From NCBI GenBank assembly GCA_030704615.1, contig CM060734.1:2108001-2172000 (forward strand): a stretch of DNA of 64,000 nt. The letters run 5' to 3'. This DNA comes from Takakia lepidozioides. Taxonomy: Eukaryota; Streptophyta; Takakiopsida; Takakiales; Takakiaceae. The translations under genes and the position numbers were made by a program. The notes under the pieces are model-generated. The model searched no databases. It was not told the DNA's origin and worked only from the letters and a program-made list of their open reading frames with translations. Below are positions 45,887-59,200 of this stretch, in pieces; position 1 is the first letter of the stretch, and each line of letters starts with the position of its first letter.

Positions 45887-46715
45887 AGGTTTACTATTTC
45901 ATGAGCAGAAACCATGAGCCATGAGCCATGAGCCGCATGAGCCGCATGAGCGGTGAGCCGAAGTCTAAGACACGCGGATTTCATGAGCGGACTCCTCCAA
46001 ATTTGGAAATGCGGCAAATTAAACAAGTATTAAAATAATAGTTTTTTATTTGACCTTGCCGTTTTTGGAAGTTCCAGATCCTGTAATGCGGCGAAGATAT
46101 GTCGTCAGTAACAACTCCGCTCATGGTTTTTTAGATCCGCTCATGGAAATGAGTGACCGTGCAATGAGAAATCCAGTATACCACGGCAAAAGGACGTCGC
46201 ATACTGGCCTGTATAGAGTATTCCGCGGCTTTACATGCCTTAACATTGGAATGAAGCTGACCCTTTTGCCGCGATTGAACCAATGGAGTCTGCACAATTC
46301 TGTCATCTTCGAGTATTCGGCGGGAAAGGTTTGCAACTCAACTGGGAAATGCGGTGCCGCGTTAGGGTTCGCACGTGCGAAATTTCTGGGCAGTTTGGTG
46401 TTGGTGAATGCCGCATCTACCAGTACCTACGACGTTACTTGGAAATGCGGCGCCGCATTTCCTTGCCGGGGGTCGAATGAGGAAAGCAAAGTTTGGGAGA
46501 GCAAAAAAATAGGAACCCTCCAACACACAAAAATACATGCACGTGGAAACACGAGTGAATGACATAGTATTATCTTAGTTCGAGCAAAACAGGTTACTGG
46601 TAGGCAAGACATAAGTCGGACCTTTCTGTGGCCAGAGTCAGAGCTCATTGCAGCAGTACAGTTCTACTATCCGAAAAGGATGGGCGTACCATAGTGTTGG
46701 GACCGCAAGCCAAGG
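45887..46715 (-). repeat. Transposase-side terminal region of element 2
   Basis: Opens AGGTTTACTATTTCATGAGC, followed by tandem CATGAGC/CATGAGCCG units to about 45,955. Two A-type palindromes near 46,355 (one arm changed to GCGTTA) and 46,452 precede the transposase stop. It is nearly identical to 55,387-56,234. Confidence 0.8.
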
Positions 46716-49700
46716 TCACTGGTCCCCTGGATCCATATTCAGAAGAGTGTGCACCTCTTGGGGGCTCAACCCTGGTGCATGTATGAAGTGATGAGTTGTG
46801 GAATTACACCGGAGTCTCTTTAGGTACACGTAGTACAGATGCTTGCAAGGGCAGTATGATGCCCCCTTGTTTGCCATGATCTGGAAGTCGGTGCAATTGC
46901 AGGTGGGTAATTCTGGAATGGTGATGGTGTACACCTCATTACGAAAAGCTGAGCCTGCCGTGGCCATCTGATACACACGCCTGAAGCCTGGTGGGGGCAC
47001 TTCTGTCGAGCTCTGGATTGTACAATTCATCCGAAGTGCATTCCCCATCCTTGTCTCGTTCACTTTTGAGGGAGGTCGCCGCCTCTTCGGTTTCCCCAAC
47101 GGTGTGTAGGATGCTTAGAGCTGTCGGGTCCCATTGTTCTTGCTCTCATAGGGGTCGGTGGTGGAGGCTGTGGAAGCGGAAATGGTTGTCTGGGGACGTC
47201 AGTGTGCTGCACCATCCAAAATCCTGCGGCGGTAAGGGCGTCGGCCTCAACCTGACTCAGATCGCAGCTTGGTTCTACCGGCCACACCGGGGGAGCCTCT
47301 GGCATTGTTTGTATGCCGTACTTGGGCTTTCCATACACGCAAATCATAATGTCGTGCCTGCAGAACCAGAACAGGGTGGTTGTCGCCTCCGCAAACTTTG
47401 CATGGACAAATCTTCCTGTAAAAGTAGGAGCAGAGACAACACCATCTGGATTCCTCCTTATCATCTCTAAACAACGTTGCCGTGTATCCACTCGAATTAC
47501 GGAACACCTGCCTCGAAACGACGGCTTTGTGCGAGCAATTCTCCACTGTGACGCAGACACAGTCGTCTCCACAATACTGTGTCACGAGCGGCTATCTTTC
47601 AAGAGCTCCATTCAGCCGGAGGAGATTCCACCAGCTCATTCCGTTTGTTCGATTATTCTATGACATCTGGTACACATCAGCTTTGACAATGACACCATGG
47701 ACCTCTGCTCCATTTTCCAGGGCTGCCAGGCTCGCATTTGGCATAGGTGTCCACCAGAGCAGAGTTTAGAATGACATCCGATACATTTCAGCTTTGACAA
47801 TATCACCGTAGGCCATACTGCATAACAGCGGGCGGAATCTGGGGCAAGCGAGCGGTGGGAATTTCTCGCACGGAATCCCCGCTTGAAGGCGATGGCGATC
47901 TGGAATTTCTTGGGCTTCCACTGCTGGAAGACACATTGTGCGGCAACATGACGGGCCCTCGAGGTGCTGTCCGAATGTTCCTGTCGGATCTCTAGGAATC
48001 CTCTTCGCACCCAGGTTCCTCTTCAATCCTCCGCCTCACAGGGCGAGTACGGACGTCCCCCTCTAGGTGCTCACCTCTGCGGTGCAGAGGCGTCCCTTTG
48101 ATCTTCTCTCGCAATGCTGTCGTCCATTTCAGTGGATTCTTCGACCTCGAAGCTGTTCGTACCAACAATTCCTCCCTGTCCAGCCCAAAGCCCCATTGTT
48201 TCCCGCTCAGGAACTTGTAGTACGTGGCTTGTCGCATGATTGCTCTGTTGATGTCCTCCGTTGTGGCCGTCACTACGTCCACCACATGTGCGGTAGAAGA
48301 CGCTCGCCAGGAGGAGTGCACTGATTCTGCCATATTCGTGTTCGGCATGTCCGTGTCGGAATCCAAGCACCGCTCCTACAAGGACACAAACAATGGTGAG
48401 GAACCAATGGAAAGGTCCGTAATAGAAAGACAATTGCACGAAAATGACAGCATCATACCTCCCGCATGTACTGTCCGAACTGTCGATACCGGAAATGTCA
48501 CCACCCCAACCAGTTATGCAAGGCTCCTAGATTGGTTGTCTCCACTGCACCTGACGTGTTCCACCAAGCCTCGATGATAGCAAACTTAACCTCCGCGTCA
48601 TGAAATGTGGGTGCATCCTTCCACGCTGTACAAAGGACACGGTGTTCAGCCTGGAATGAGCTAGCAACAAATTTGGTAGTGTAGTGAGATAGACTCTGCA
48701 TCCAATGGAATCCACAGGATCTCTCTTTTCCCTCCATTGGAACATTGGGGTCCTCACCGTACATACGCCGCACCACTGCCCAGTTGGCCTGAGCGTTGTC
48801 TGCCATGAATCCCCTGAAATTGGGCTCTGGCAATCCCGCCCTTGCCATCTGCTCGTTTATGCCCTCCCACAGATGCATCTCCGACTGTGTGTCCTCCCCT
48901 TTCATCTCGCAGATTGCAATCGTCATGAGCCTCTTGGAGTGATAGTCATAAACATGCACACCCATAGTCACCCACTGATGGTTTGTAATTTGCTTGATGT
49001 GATCAAACATCACCCAAGCATTCGACAAGTTTCCAGTTGTCATGCGAGTGACCAAGTCGACTCCACTCCCAGGCCCACACGTCGACATTTTAAAAATGTA
49101 ACAATGATCGGATTCGCTGCCTTGCCCTGGAAACCTGCTACCTTGGATGTAGTCATATCCAGTCATTCGTTTCACCTCCAGGATTGAGTGCATGTCCGAC
49201 CCCCGGCCAAACTCCTGCTTGCAAGATACGATGTGATTCCGCACATTCGGACTACAAACGTGCGAGACGGACTCCAACAGGTCAAGCATCTCCTCTTCGT
49301 TCAAGGGCACCCGGTCTGAACCATCTTCAGACATGATTTTGCCAAGAGCAATCTTGTGGGCTGCCTTCAGCTGAATCTGCTTTGGTCTGGCTCCGGGGCT
49401 CAATTTGACCTCCTCTTTTATGATGTCGTGTGCTTCCTGCACAGCCTCACGCATGTTGCCTCTCGCCAAGGGGTGGCAGTGGACCCCAACGTGTATGCAA
49501 GCTCTAGTCAAGTCCGGGAGCAAATGGATTACGTAATATTGCTTGGCTCAGCACATGGACATGCACGTCGGTGGTTCTTTGCAATGTGCGCACTTGAAAG
49601 TACCCGCAGGAGCTTGGCTGGAGACAATGAATGGATGATGCGTTGTGCCAGTCCAATCCGTCTCGTTTCTCCGCCCTCCTTTGGAGAGAAAGTGGAAGCA

Positions 49701-50764
49701 GGCGGGATTGAGGCACCTCAGCTTCCCCGCATAGAGGACGTATCGTACACGAACACCATCAGCAATTTTTGTGCTACTGGTCTTCGTCACACACCAGGGG
49801 TGTCCGTCATGCTTTCGATCCATGTCTGTTAACATCCCTGAGGCTTTGTTTGACGAAGTAACAGATGGAAACTCGAAGATGACATTGCCATCAACTTCGG
49901 GAGGCAGGTACGTTACCTTCCTGACTGGAAATTTGGCATAGTCGAGAGCAGCCAGCTCGGAGCGAGAACCATCGAGGTGATGTTGCCGTAGGAGCTGCAC
50001 AATGGACCGGGTTGGAGTTATGCTCGAGGGTACATGCGTAGCACCTGCAGAGACGTCCATGTCGGATTTGAACGACCGTGTGGAGGACATGGGGACCTCA
50101 ATGCACTCATCTTCCTCGTTGGAAATGTCGAATACGTCCACGCGAGAAGCTATGGAGGGTCTTGACGGTCCAGGTCGGGAATGATTATCGTTGCATACCT
50201 CTCTGTTGGTAATGGCCGCCTGTCGGTTTCCGGACTCCTTTGTGGATGGTGTGGGCAGCGACTGATTCGGAAAGGGAATGGGCATTCCCACAGCTCGGTA
50301 CAGGATGGTGTCTGATGGGGGTACGTGCCATTCGATTCCGCAACCTCCGTCGTTACCTAGCACGACAATGGTCTCGTCAACCTATCCAGTTCCTTCCTTT
50401 CTTCTTCCAAATAAATTGTGCCCGGTTTGAGCTTGAATTTGGAACAAATGTAAGTTTCAGTCACTTTGCAAAGTCCTCCCTCGTTTGGGATCCAGGCTAT
50501 CCCAAGTTGCGGAGGACAGCAAACTATAGCGTAGGAATTCGGAGCCATCGAAGACCGCACGAAGTTGGCAAGTGCGAGGTTCAGTATAGCGACAAACCAA
50601 GGCTCACAGGCGCCATGTAAATGGATCTGCGGAGTCCATCGACGATTGGAAGTTGCACATTGAAGTGGAAAGTATTGTTTCAAGCTACATGCATGAAGGT
50701 GGGAGGTGTGATTCCATAGCCAGTAAGTATGACAATGATGGCCGATTCGGCGACGAAATAACAT
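46716..50764 (-). pseudogene. SWIM-finger MULE-like transposase, copy 2 (frameshifted)
   Basis: Collinear with copy 3 over its whole length, from MLFRRRIGHHC to LLNMDPGDQ, including the GFMADNAQANW and CGFHWMQSL core, the intron after the MRE block, and CNCTDF plus CPCKH of the SWIM finger. Damage: a frameshift near 50,380, a stop near 49,546 (TGA for AGA), further frame changes near 47,090 and 48,000, and a 235-bp insertion at 47,576-47,810. It is not functional. Confidence 0.88.
47576..47810 (-). pseudogene. Insertion with PPR-like fragments inside transposase copy 2
   Basis: Copy 3 reads directly across this point (near 57,101), so the 235 bp are extra. On the minus strand they encode GDIVKAE and DVILNSALVDTYAKCE, then EVHGVIVKAD, matching the PPR pattern seen at 42,858-42,991 (GDIVKAG, DVILNNILVDMYAKCG). 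Two partial PPR units in tandem are implied. The rest (47,576-47,640) is unrecognised. Confidence 0.7.
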
Positions 50765-50934
50765 CTCCTGACAGTTTCTCCTGACGGTGGATCCAGCAGT
50801 ATTCTCGGTGCAGACATGAACGTTCGCACTGACAAGTGCCAGGACTGTTAGTTAAAACGGTCAGACAACCAAGTTGTGCTCATCAAGACAGGCCGCAATT
50901 GTGTTGTTTCGGAACAATGCAACCCATTCAGGTT

Positions 50935-52045
50935 CTGCATGCGGAAATGAGGTTCCGCATTTCCGTCCGGAGTGATACTTTCGATTGCTGTTGGACGGAA
51001 ATACGGCACCGCATTTCCGTTTTGCATCTTAGTCATGCACCAGTGCGACGGAAAACCTGCACCGAGTTTCCGTCCGGGGGAAACCTTTATACTCTCCAGA
51101 ACGGAAATGCGGTAACGCATTTCCATCCAACAAGCACGGTATGTGAAGGTGGAACGGAGATGCGGTACCGCATTTCCGTTCTGATTGGGAATTATGAACA
51201 ACGGGAACTGAAATGCGGCACCACATTTCCATCCGAGTCGCACCTTCCGACATACCAGAACGGAAATGCGGCGCCGCATTTCCATTTTCTATCTTAGGCA
51301 TGGAGCGGAGGGACGAAAATTTTGCACCGCATTTCCGTCCGTTTGAAACCTTCATACTCTCCAAAACGGAAATGCGGTACCGCATTTCCCGCATTTCCGT
51401 TCTGACTGAAAATCGTGAACCATCGGAACTGAAATGCGGCACCGCATTTCCGTCCGAGTCGCACCTTCCGACATTCCAGAACGGAAATGCGGCGCCGCAT
51501 TTCCGTTTTGTATATGAGGCCTGGAGCTGTGGGACGGAAATGCGGTGCCGCAGTTCCATCCATGTGAGACCGTCAAACCTTCTTGACCGGAAATGCGGTG
51601 CCGCAGTCTTATCCATGTGAGACCTTCAAACTTTCCAGACCGAAAATGCGGCACCGCATTTCCGTTCAGGTGAGACCTTTATACTTTCCCGAACGGAAAT
51701 GTGGCACGACATTTCCGTTCATCAACTAAGGTATGTGAAGGTGGAATGGAAATGCGGTACCGCATTTCCGTTGAGATTGAAAACCATGAACCACTGGAAC
51801 TGAAATGCTGTGCCGCATTTCCGTCCGAATCGCACCTTTCGACATTCCAGAACGGAAATGCGGCGCCGCATTTCCCTTTTGTATCTCAGGCATGGAGCTG
51901 TGGGACGGAAATGCGGCACCTTATTTCTGTTCAACAACTAAGGTATGTGAAGGTGGAACGGAAATGCGGTGCCGCATTTTCTTCCAACAAGTACGGATGT
52001 GTAGCTTCGTGATGGTACTTAACGGAAATGCGGCGCCGCATTTGC
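50935..52045. repeat. Phased palindrome array of element 2 (53-bp period)
   Basis: About twenty A-type palindromes. Checked centres 51113.5, 51166.5, 51219.5, 51272.5, 51325.5 and 51378.5 are each 53 bp apart. Near 51,390 one arm is duplicated, shifting the register. Spacers belong to the same few types as in element 1 but in reverse complement, as expected from its opposite orientation. The array lies between transposase copy 2 and methyltransferase copy B. Confidence 0.93.
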
Positions 52046-52394
52046 ATTTTCACTCCAACTCATCAGACGCTGGGACGGAAATGCCATGAAATGTGAACAC
52101 GTGGAGCAACGGAATTGCGACACATGTTTGCACTCTATCTGACTGAAGTGGCATGAGGCAGCGCGGCCTGACCGTTGGATAATGATGTTTGTTTTTCGGA
52201 CGGCAGGCGTACCCTGAACGATTCGAATTTCGTAATGACACAAAGTCCACGAGGAGACACTTTCGTCCAACCCTTTCGAACCCAAGTGGTGCATCACCGC
52301 CGTTTCATCTTCTTTTGTCGTGTCTCCTCAGTCACCCCTCTCGCGCCCTTTCCATCTGCACTCTTCGCCCCTTTTCCCTGTCTCTGTTCTTCTT

Positions 52395-55385
52395 ATGCTC
52401 GAACTTGAGAGGGAGGGAGTGCGTGCAACAGAGAAGAGACATCGTCGCAAGCTCCGCAAATTGTACTTCGGACGTAGGCCAATGCCGAAGGGGAGGAAGC
52501 AGATGGGTCTACAGGAGGAGATTGTCATCTCGCAGCATCAGGCCACGCATGCAACCCTGCCACCAGTGAGAGCTCTGTGCTATCGAGATTCGCCAGCTGA
52601 TCGAGCACCGAAACCCGCCTCATTTTTCTTCTGCAATTCTTAGACTGTATGCTAGGAGACTTGAATGCAGAAGATGTTTGCCATGCCTAACCGAAAGGTG
52701 GACGTGCTGGAGGGATCGCAGGAATCCGAAGAGCCGCAGGCAGAGTCCGTGGAGCTAGCTGCAGCACGCACACCCAGCCAATCCACGAGCACGGGTCTTC
52801 CTGCCGGGCCTAGCCCTGTGCGTTTCAAGGACGCGGCTTCGAAGGGCAAGTCTTTGCAGTTCAAAGCCCCAGAGAGCGACTCGCGTTCGAAGGTCATGGA
52901 GAATCGCCAACAGGGGTCTAGCCCTTCTCCAGCAAAGACGAAGAAGAAGCAGCCCATCCTTCAACTTGTTTCTGAACCGGACCAGGCCGTTTCCCCCCCA
53001 CCCAGGCGAATGAAGCAGATTCAATTGCAGCAGACACCTTCACCTACAAGAATGAGGAAGCAGAAGGCAATCAGGGGGAGGGCGGAGCGGTCTCCCGCAA
53101 AACTGATTCCACGAGCTGAAGCCCATTTCTTGCTTGATTTCTAGCCTGGTGATGTTGGGGGCGTCTCTGCTATAGCAAAGGCAATGGGATCGACCGATTT
53201 CGTCGATCTGGTACCGGAGGAGGATGCTGCCTCTGAACGTTCGCAGCAAGACTTGACCACCGTTGAGGAAGATCTTCATAATACTGCAGGCCCGGAGGAG
53301 GCCTCTGCAATTGCAGAATTGTCCGCAAAGATTCCCCAGAGTGCAGCTCCAGCTGCTCAGCCCCTACCGCCACCAGCAGAAATGTCTCCGGAGGAATTCC
53401 AAAGTGCAGCGGATACAATGTTGGAGGAGACACATAGTAGCATTGGCAGAGTTCTGGGCAGCAAGGTATTCCAGCGGACTCTTCGAATCCCACTCTATCG
53501 CATGGTCTCCCTTCCCATCGTCAGGCAGGCACTTCCCGGAGATGTGGATAAGCTCAAGTTCGCATTTCGAGAAGGGTACCGTCTAGGTTCGCCAGTCTTC
53601 TACGTTTCCCTTGAGAATGAGGACGGCGAATCTCTTGGACCCACTGCGGATGAATTGTCAACATGGGATACCCACTGGCACACTCGCAACGACGAATTCG
53701 AGGCAACGCTAAAGGGTGATCCAGACTTCGGCCATATGTCGGGTAAAATGTTCTTTGTGTGGGACGGGAATCACCGACTTCTTGCCTGGTGGGAGTACAT
53801 CAAGCAGAACCATGCCAAGCACATTGGCTGGCATTACATGGTGGAGTGTGTCATCCTCAACGTGAAGGCGGCAGACTCCTCCCTGCTCAAGAATGCAAAG
53901 GCGGACCTCAACTCGTAAGATACTCATACCCTCCCAAGCACGTTCGAAATGCGGTGCCGCATTTCGGTTTCCAATCAGTTTTGTTTCCGTGCTTCAGTGG
54001 ACTGAACCGGAGAGTGTGCCTTGCAGGGTCACTGAAAATGCTTACGTGCATACGCACATGGCACATATGTTGTACAGGGTGAGGAAAACTGGTCTCACTG
54101 ACCCGCACATGTTCGCTGAAATGCTGGAGCCCGAGCTCATTCAAAAAGCCGTGGCAAAAACAGACCGGACATGGTATCGCCTCACTATGGATGGAATGGT
54201 GGAGGTGATATACAAAGTAAGTCGTCCTCCCATTTTCCTCTGCTCATCCTTCCCCAATTTCCAGTCACCTTTCCACATGGATCGAATGTAATGCTTCTGC
54301 ACGTTTTCTTGGCAGTCAAACATCAAGCTGGATTTGGCCCATGCCAAACGCTTCTTCATGGAAAGTGAGGGGTAGTTAAAAACGTTGCAATCATTGACTG
54401 AGCACTTGAAGGAAGCCGGGGTCAAGTCCAGAACCAAATACAAGTCAAAGCTTGTGAAGCTGGTGGCCATTGCAGATCCGACACTTGGAAAGGACTTCAT
54501 CCCTGAGATTGCAAAACACTATTCTCGGGCCATGCAGCCGACCATGCAATTGGAGAAACTGCATCACCTGTCAACGGCATGTGTGGAGGCGAAAGAGAAG
54601 GTGAGGTTTCAATGCACTAAAGTTCTTTCCTAGCAATAGCCACTCTACTTCCTGCTCCTGACATTGGATTGGAAATGGCAGACACGGTGGCTGTAGATCT
54701 GGAATGCATCGGAGAGTATAAGGACCATGTGGTCTTTTCCACTCGAAGTTTCCGCCCCTGCAGTGGATGTGTGGCTCAACCGCATGACTAGGTGGTTCCA
54801 AGTAATTCAAGGAACTTCCCCCGATTTGCTTTGCTGGAATGAATTCCGTGAACTGCTACATGACAATGCATGTTGGAAACGCAGGTAATGACGAATGCGA
54901 AGGAGCAAGTTGTAATGCATACAAATTCGTTCGGCTTGTACGTGAAATGGGATGGAACACAGATATTGGAAGACTATGTGACACGTTTCAGATGTGCGTA
55001 CAAGGACAACCTCTTCGCCAGGGAGCTGCAGACAGCAAGAAGGAGCGTGGAGTTTACACATCAGGAGGGAGCGGGAAAAGCTGCAATGCAAATTGTTTAC
55101 AGGTGAAGCCCAGCTGTCCTTGTATGCGAAGCCTGGTTATGAGGTTTGACTGGGAAATGCGGCACCGCATTCGCATTTAAGTTTTCGGTTGCACTCTGCG
55201 AGTACGTTGGTCTCAACTTTTGCTCACGCATGCTGACTGCCCTGCAGATATATGAAATACGTGCTTCTTCAGACAGGGTCCCTGGCTCAAGAGCCCCCGT
55301 TCTTCATGGCTTGGAACGTGGCGGGCCCAAGCTGTGTCTACACACCCGAGATGCAGAAACAATGGCATGCCGCGCATCTGGTTGA
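52395..55385 (+). pseudogene. ParB-like / DNA methyltransferase, copy B (5' part, nonsense mutations)
   Basis: Exons: 52395-52565, 52671-53914, 54027-54216, 54316-54600, about 54,682-54801, about 54,885-55,143, then exon 7 from about 55,248, broken at 55,385 by element 3. Exon 1 has the basic stretch RRKLRKLYFGRRP; exon 2 ends with MFFVWDGNHRLLAWW. Stops where copy A or C has a sense codon: near 53,143 (TAG for CAG), 54,375 (TAG for CAG) and in exon 5 (TAG for TCG). Everything after the start of exon 7, including the methyltransferase motifs, is cut off. Intron 2 holds one A-type palindrome (near 53,956), and so does the intron before exon 7. Confidence 0.85.
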
Positions 55386-56234
55386 GGTTTACTATTTCAT
55401 GAGCAGAAACCATGAGCCATGAGCCATGAGCCGCATGAGCCGCATGAGCGGTGAGCCGAAGTCTAAGATACGCGGATTTCATGAGCGGACTCCTCCAAAT
55501 TTGGAAATGCGGCAGATTAAACAAGTATTAAAATAATAGTTTTTTATTTGACCTTGCCGTTTTTGGACGTTCCAGATCATGTAATGCGGCGAAGATATGT
55601 CGTCAGTAACAAGTCCGCTCATGGTTTTATAGATCCGCTCATGGAAATAAGTGACCGTGCAACGGGAAATCCAGTATACCACTGCAAAAGGACGTCGCAT
55701 ACTGGCCTGTATAGAGTATTCCGCGGTTTTACATGCCTTAACATTGGAATGAAGCTGACCCTTTTGCCGCGATTGAACCAATGGAGTCTGCACCAATACA
55801 GTCTGCAGTACTTCACAATTCTGTCTTCTTCGGGTATTCGGCGGGAAAGGTTTGCAACTGAACTGGGAAATAGGGTGCCGCATTAGGGTTCGCACGTGCG
55901 AAATTTCGGAGCGGTTTGGTGTTGGCGAAGGCCGCCTCTGGGGGTACCTACGACGATACTTGGAAATTCGGCGCCGCATTTCCTTGTCGGAGGTCGAATG
56001 AGGAGAGCAAGTTTTCGGAAAGCAGAAAAACATGAACCCTCCAACATACAAAAATACATGCACGTGGAAACAAGTGAACGATATAGTAATATCTTAGTTC
56101 GATCAAAACAGGTTACTGGTAGGCAAGACATATGTCGGACCTTTGTGTGGCCAGAGTCTGAGGTACTGGCAGCAGTACAGTTCTACTATCCGAAAAGGAT
56201 GGGCGTACCATTGTATGTGGACCGCAAGCCAAGC
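55386..56234 (-). repeat. Transposase-side terminal region of element 3
   Basis: Terminal AGGTTTACTATTTCATGAGC, then about 50 bp of tandem CATGAGC-type units (to about 55,455). Two A-type palindromes with single changes lie near 55,875 and 55,974. Repeated short motifs at a transposon end are plausible transposase-binding sites. No coding region is supported here. Confidence 0.75.
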
Positions 56235-59200
56235 TCACTGGTCCCCTGGATCCATATTCAGAAGAGTGTGAACCTCCTGGGGGCTCAACCCTGGTGCATG
56301 TATGAAGTGATGAGTTGTGGAATTACAACGGAGTCTCTTTAGGTACACGTAGTACAAATGCTTGCAAGGGCAGTATGATGCCCCCTTGTTCGCCATGATC
56401 TGGAAGTCGGTGCAATTGCAGGTGGGTAATTCTGAAATGGTGATGGTGTACACCTCATTGCGAACAGCTGAGCCCGCCGTGGCCATCTGATACACACGCC
56501 CGAATCCTGGTGGGGGCACTTCTGTCGAGCTCTGGATTGTACAGTTCATCCGAAGTGCATTCCCCATCCTTGTCTCGTTCACTTTTGAGGGAGGTCGCCG
56601 CCTCTTCGGTTTCCCCCAACGGTGTGTAGGATGCTTAGAGCTGTCGTGTCCCATTGTTCTTGCTCTCACAGGGGTCGGTGGTGGAGGCTGTGGAAGCGGA
56701 AATGGTTGTCTGGGCACGTCAGTGCGCTGCACCATCCGAAATCCTGCGGCGGTAAGGGCGTCGGCCTCAACCTGACTCAGATCGCAGCCTGGTTCCACCG
56801 GCCACACCGGGGGAGCCTCTGGCATTGTCTGTATGCCGTACTTGGGCTTTCCATACACGCAAGTCATAATGTCGTGCCTGCAGAACCAGAACTGGGTGGT
56901 TGTCGCCTCCGCAAACTTTGCATGGACAAATCTTCCTGTAAAAGTAGGAGCAGGGACAGCCCCATCTGGATTCCTCCTTATCATCTCTAAACAACGTTGC
57001 CGTGTATCCACACGAATTGCGGAACACCTTCCTCGAAACGACGGCTTTGTGCGAGCAATTCTCCACTGTGAGGCAGACACAGTCGTCTCCACAATGGCTT
57101 GGCCATACTGCATAACAGCGGGCGGAATGTGGGGCAAGGGAGCGGTGGGAATTTGTTGCACGAAATCCCCGGTTGAAGGCGACGGCGATCTGGAATTTCT
57201 TGGGCTTCCACTGCTGGAAGACACATTGTGCGGCAACATGACGGGACCTCGAGGTGCTGTCCGAATGTTCCTGTCGGATCTCCAGGAATCCTCTTCGCAC
57301 CCGGGTTCCTCTTCAATCCTCCGCCTGACAGGGCGAGTCCGGACGTCCCCCTCTAGGTGTTCACCTCTGCGGTGCAGAGGCGTCCCTTTGATCTTCTCTC
57401 GCAATGCTGTCGCCCATTTCACTGGATTCTTGGACCTCGAAGCTGTTCGTACCAACAATTCCTCCCTGTCCGGCCCAAAGCCCCATTGTTTGCCGCTCAG
57501 GAACTTGTAGTACGTGGCTTGCTGCATGATTGCTCTGTCGATGTCCTCCGTTGTGGCCGTCACTACGTCCACCAGATGTGCGGCAGAAGACGCTCGCCAG
57601 GAGGAGTGGACCGATTCTGCCATATTCGTGTTCGGCATGTCCGTGTCGGAATCCAAGCACCGCTCCTAGAAGGACACAAACAACGGTGAGGGACCAATCG
57701 AAATGTCCGTAACAGAAAGACAAATGAACGAAATTGACAGCAGCCTACCTCCCGCATGTACTGTCCGAACTGTCGATACCGAAAATGCCACCACCCCAAC
57801 CAGCTGTGCAATGCTCCCAGATTGGTTGTCTCCACTGCACCTGACGTGTTCCACCAAGCCTCGATGATAGCAAACTTAACCTCCGCGTCATCAAATGTGG
57901 GTGCATCCTTCCACGCCGTACAAAGGACACGGTGTTCAGCCTGGAATGAGCTAGCAACAAATTTGGTAGTGTAGTGGGATAGACTCTGCATCCAATGGAA
58001 TCCACAGGATCTCTCTTTCCCCTCCATTGGAACATTGGGGTCCTCACCGTACACACGCCGCACCGCTGCCCAGTTGGCCTGAGCGTTGTCTGCCATGAAT
58101 CCCCTGAAATTGGGCTCTGGCAATCCCGCCCTTGCCATCTGCTCGTTTATGCCCTCCCACAGATGCATCTCGGACTGTGTGTCCTCCCCTTTCATCTCGC
58201 AGATTGCAATCGTCATGAGCCTCTTGGAGTGATAGTCATAAACATGCGCACCCATAGTCACCCACTGATGGTTTGTAATTCGCTTGATGTGATCAAACAT
58301 CACCCAAGCATTCGACAAGTTTCCAGTTGTCATGCGAGTGACCAAGTCGACTCCACTCCCAGGCCCACACGTCGACATTTTGAAAATGTAACAACGATCG
58401 GATTCGCTGCCTTGCCCTGGAAACCTGCTACCTTGGATGTAGTCATATCCAGTCATTCGTTTCACCTCCAGGATTGAGTACATGTCCGACCCCCTGCCGA
58501 ACTCCTGCTTGCAAGATACGATGTGATTCCGCACATTCGGACTACAAACGTGCGAGACGGACTCCAAGAGGTCACGCATCTCGTCTTCGGTCAAGGGCTC
58601 TCGGTCGGAACCATCTTCAGACATGATTTTGCCAAGAGCAATCTTGTGGGCTGCCTTCAGCTGAATCTGCTTTGGTCTGGCTCCGGGGCTCAATTTCACC
58701 TCCTCTTTTATGATGTCGTGTGCTTCCTGCACAGCCTCACGCATGTTGCCTCTCGCCAAGGGGTGGCAGTGGACCCCAACGTGTATGCAAGCTCTAGTCA
58801 AGTCCGGGAGCAAATGGATTACGTAATATTGCTTGGCTCTGCACATGGACATGCACGTCGGTGGTTCTTTGCAATGTGCACACTTGAAAGAACCCGCAGG
58901 AGCTTGGCTGGAGACAATGAATGGATGATGCGTTGTGCCAGTCCAATCCGTCTCGTTTCTCCGCCCTCCTTTGGAGAGAAAGTGGAAGCAGGTGGGATTG
59001 AGGCACCTCAGCTTCCCCGCACAGAGGACATATCGTACACGAACACCATCAGCAATTTTCGTGCTACTGGTCTTCGTCACACACCAGGGGTGTCCGTCAT
59101 GCTTTCGATCCATGTCTGTTAACATCCCGGAGGCTTTCTTTGACGAAGAAACAGGTGGAAACTCGAAGATGACATTGCCATCGACTTCGGGAGGCAGAAA

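Larger units (their letters stand above)
45887..55385. mobile_element. Two-gene ParB-methyltransferase / MULE transposon, element 2 (decayed, interrupted)
   Basis: Starts AGGTTTACTATTTCATGAGC inside a chromovirus LTR, then GCCATGA repeats, transposase copy 2 (minus), phased palindrome array, and methyltransferase copy B (plus). Copy B is broken at 55,385 by element 3, so the far end of element 2 should lie beyond element 3, outside the window. Both genes are damaged. Confidence 0.85.

Noticed and set aside
45887-45955. Telomere- or microsatellite-type repeat
   Set aside because: The CATGAGC units occur only at element ends and join unique termini, so they are part of the transposon and not an independent satellite.
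50935-52045. CRISPR array
   Set aside because: The repeat-spacer periodicity is real, but the repeat is a perfect palindrome in a spliced eukaryotic transposon, the spacers recur in a few types, and there are no cas genes.
57563-57748. Extension of transposase copy 3 exon 1 to a stop at 57,563
   Set aside because: The stretch after 57,749 is an 83-bp GT-AG intron followed by a frame matching the other copies; splicing joins the SWIM-bearing exon in frame.
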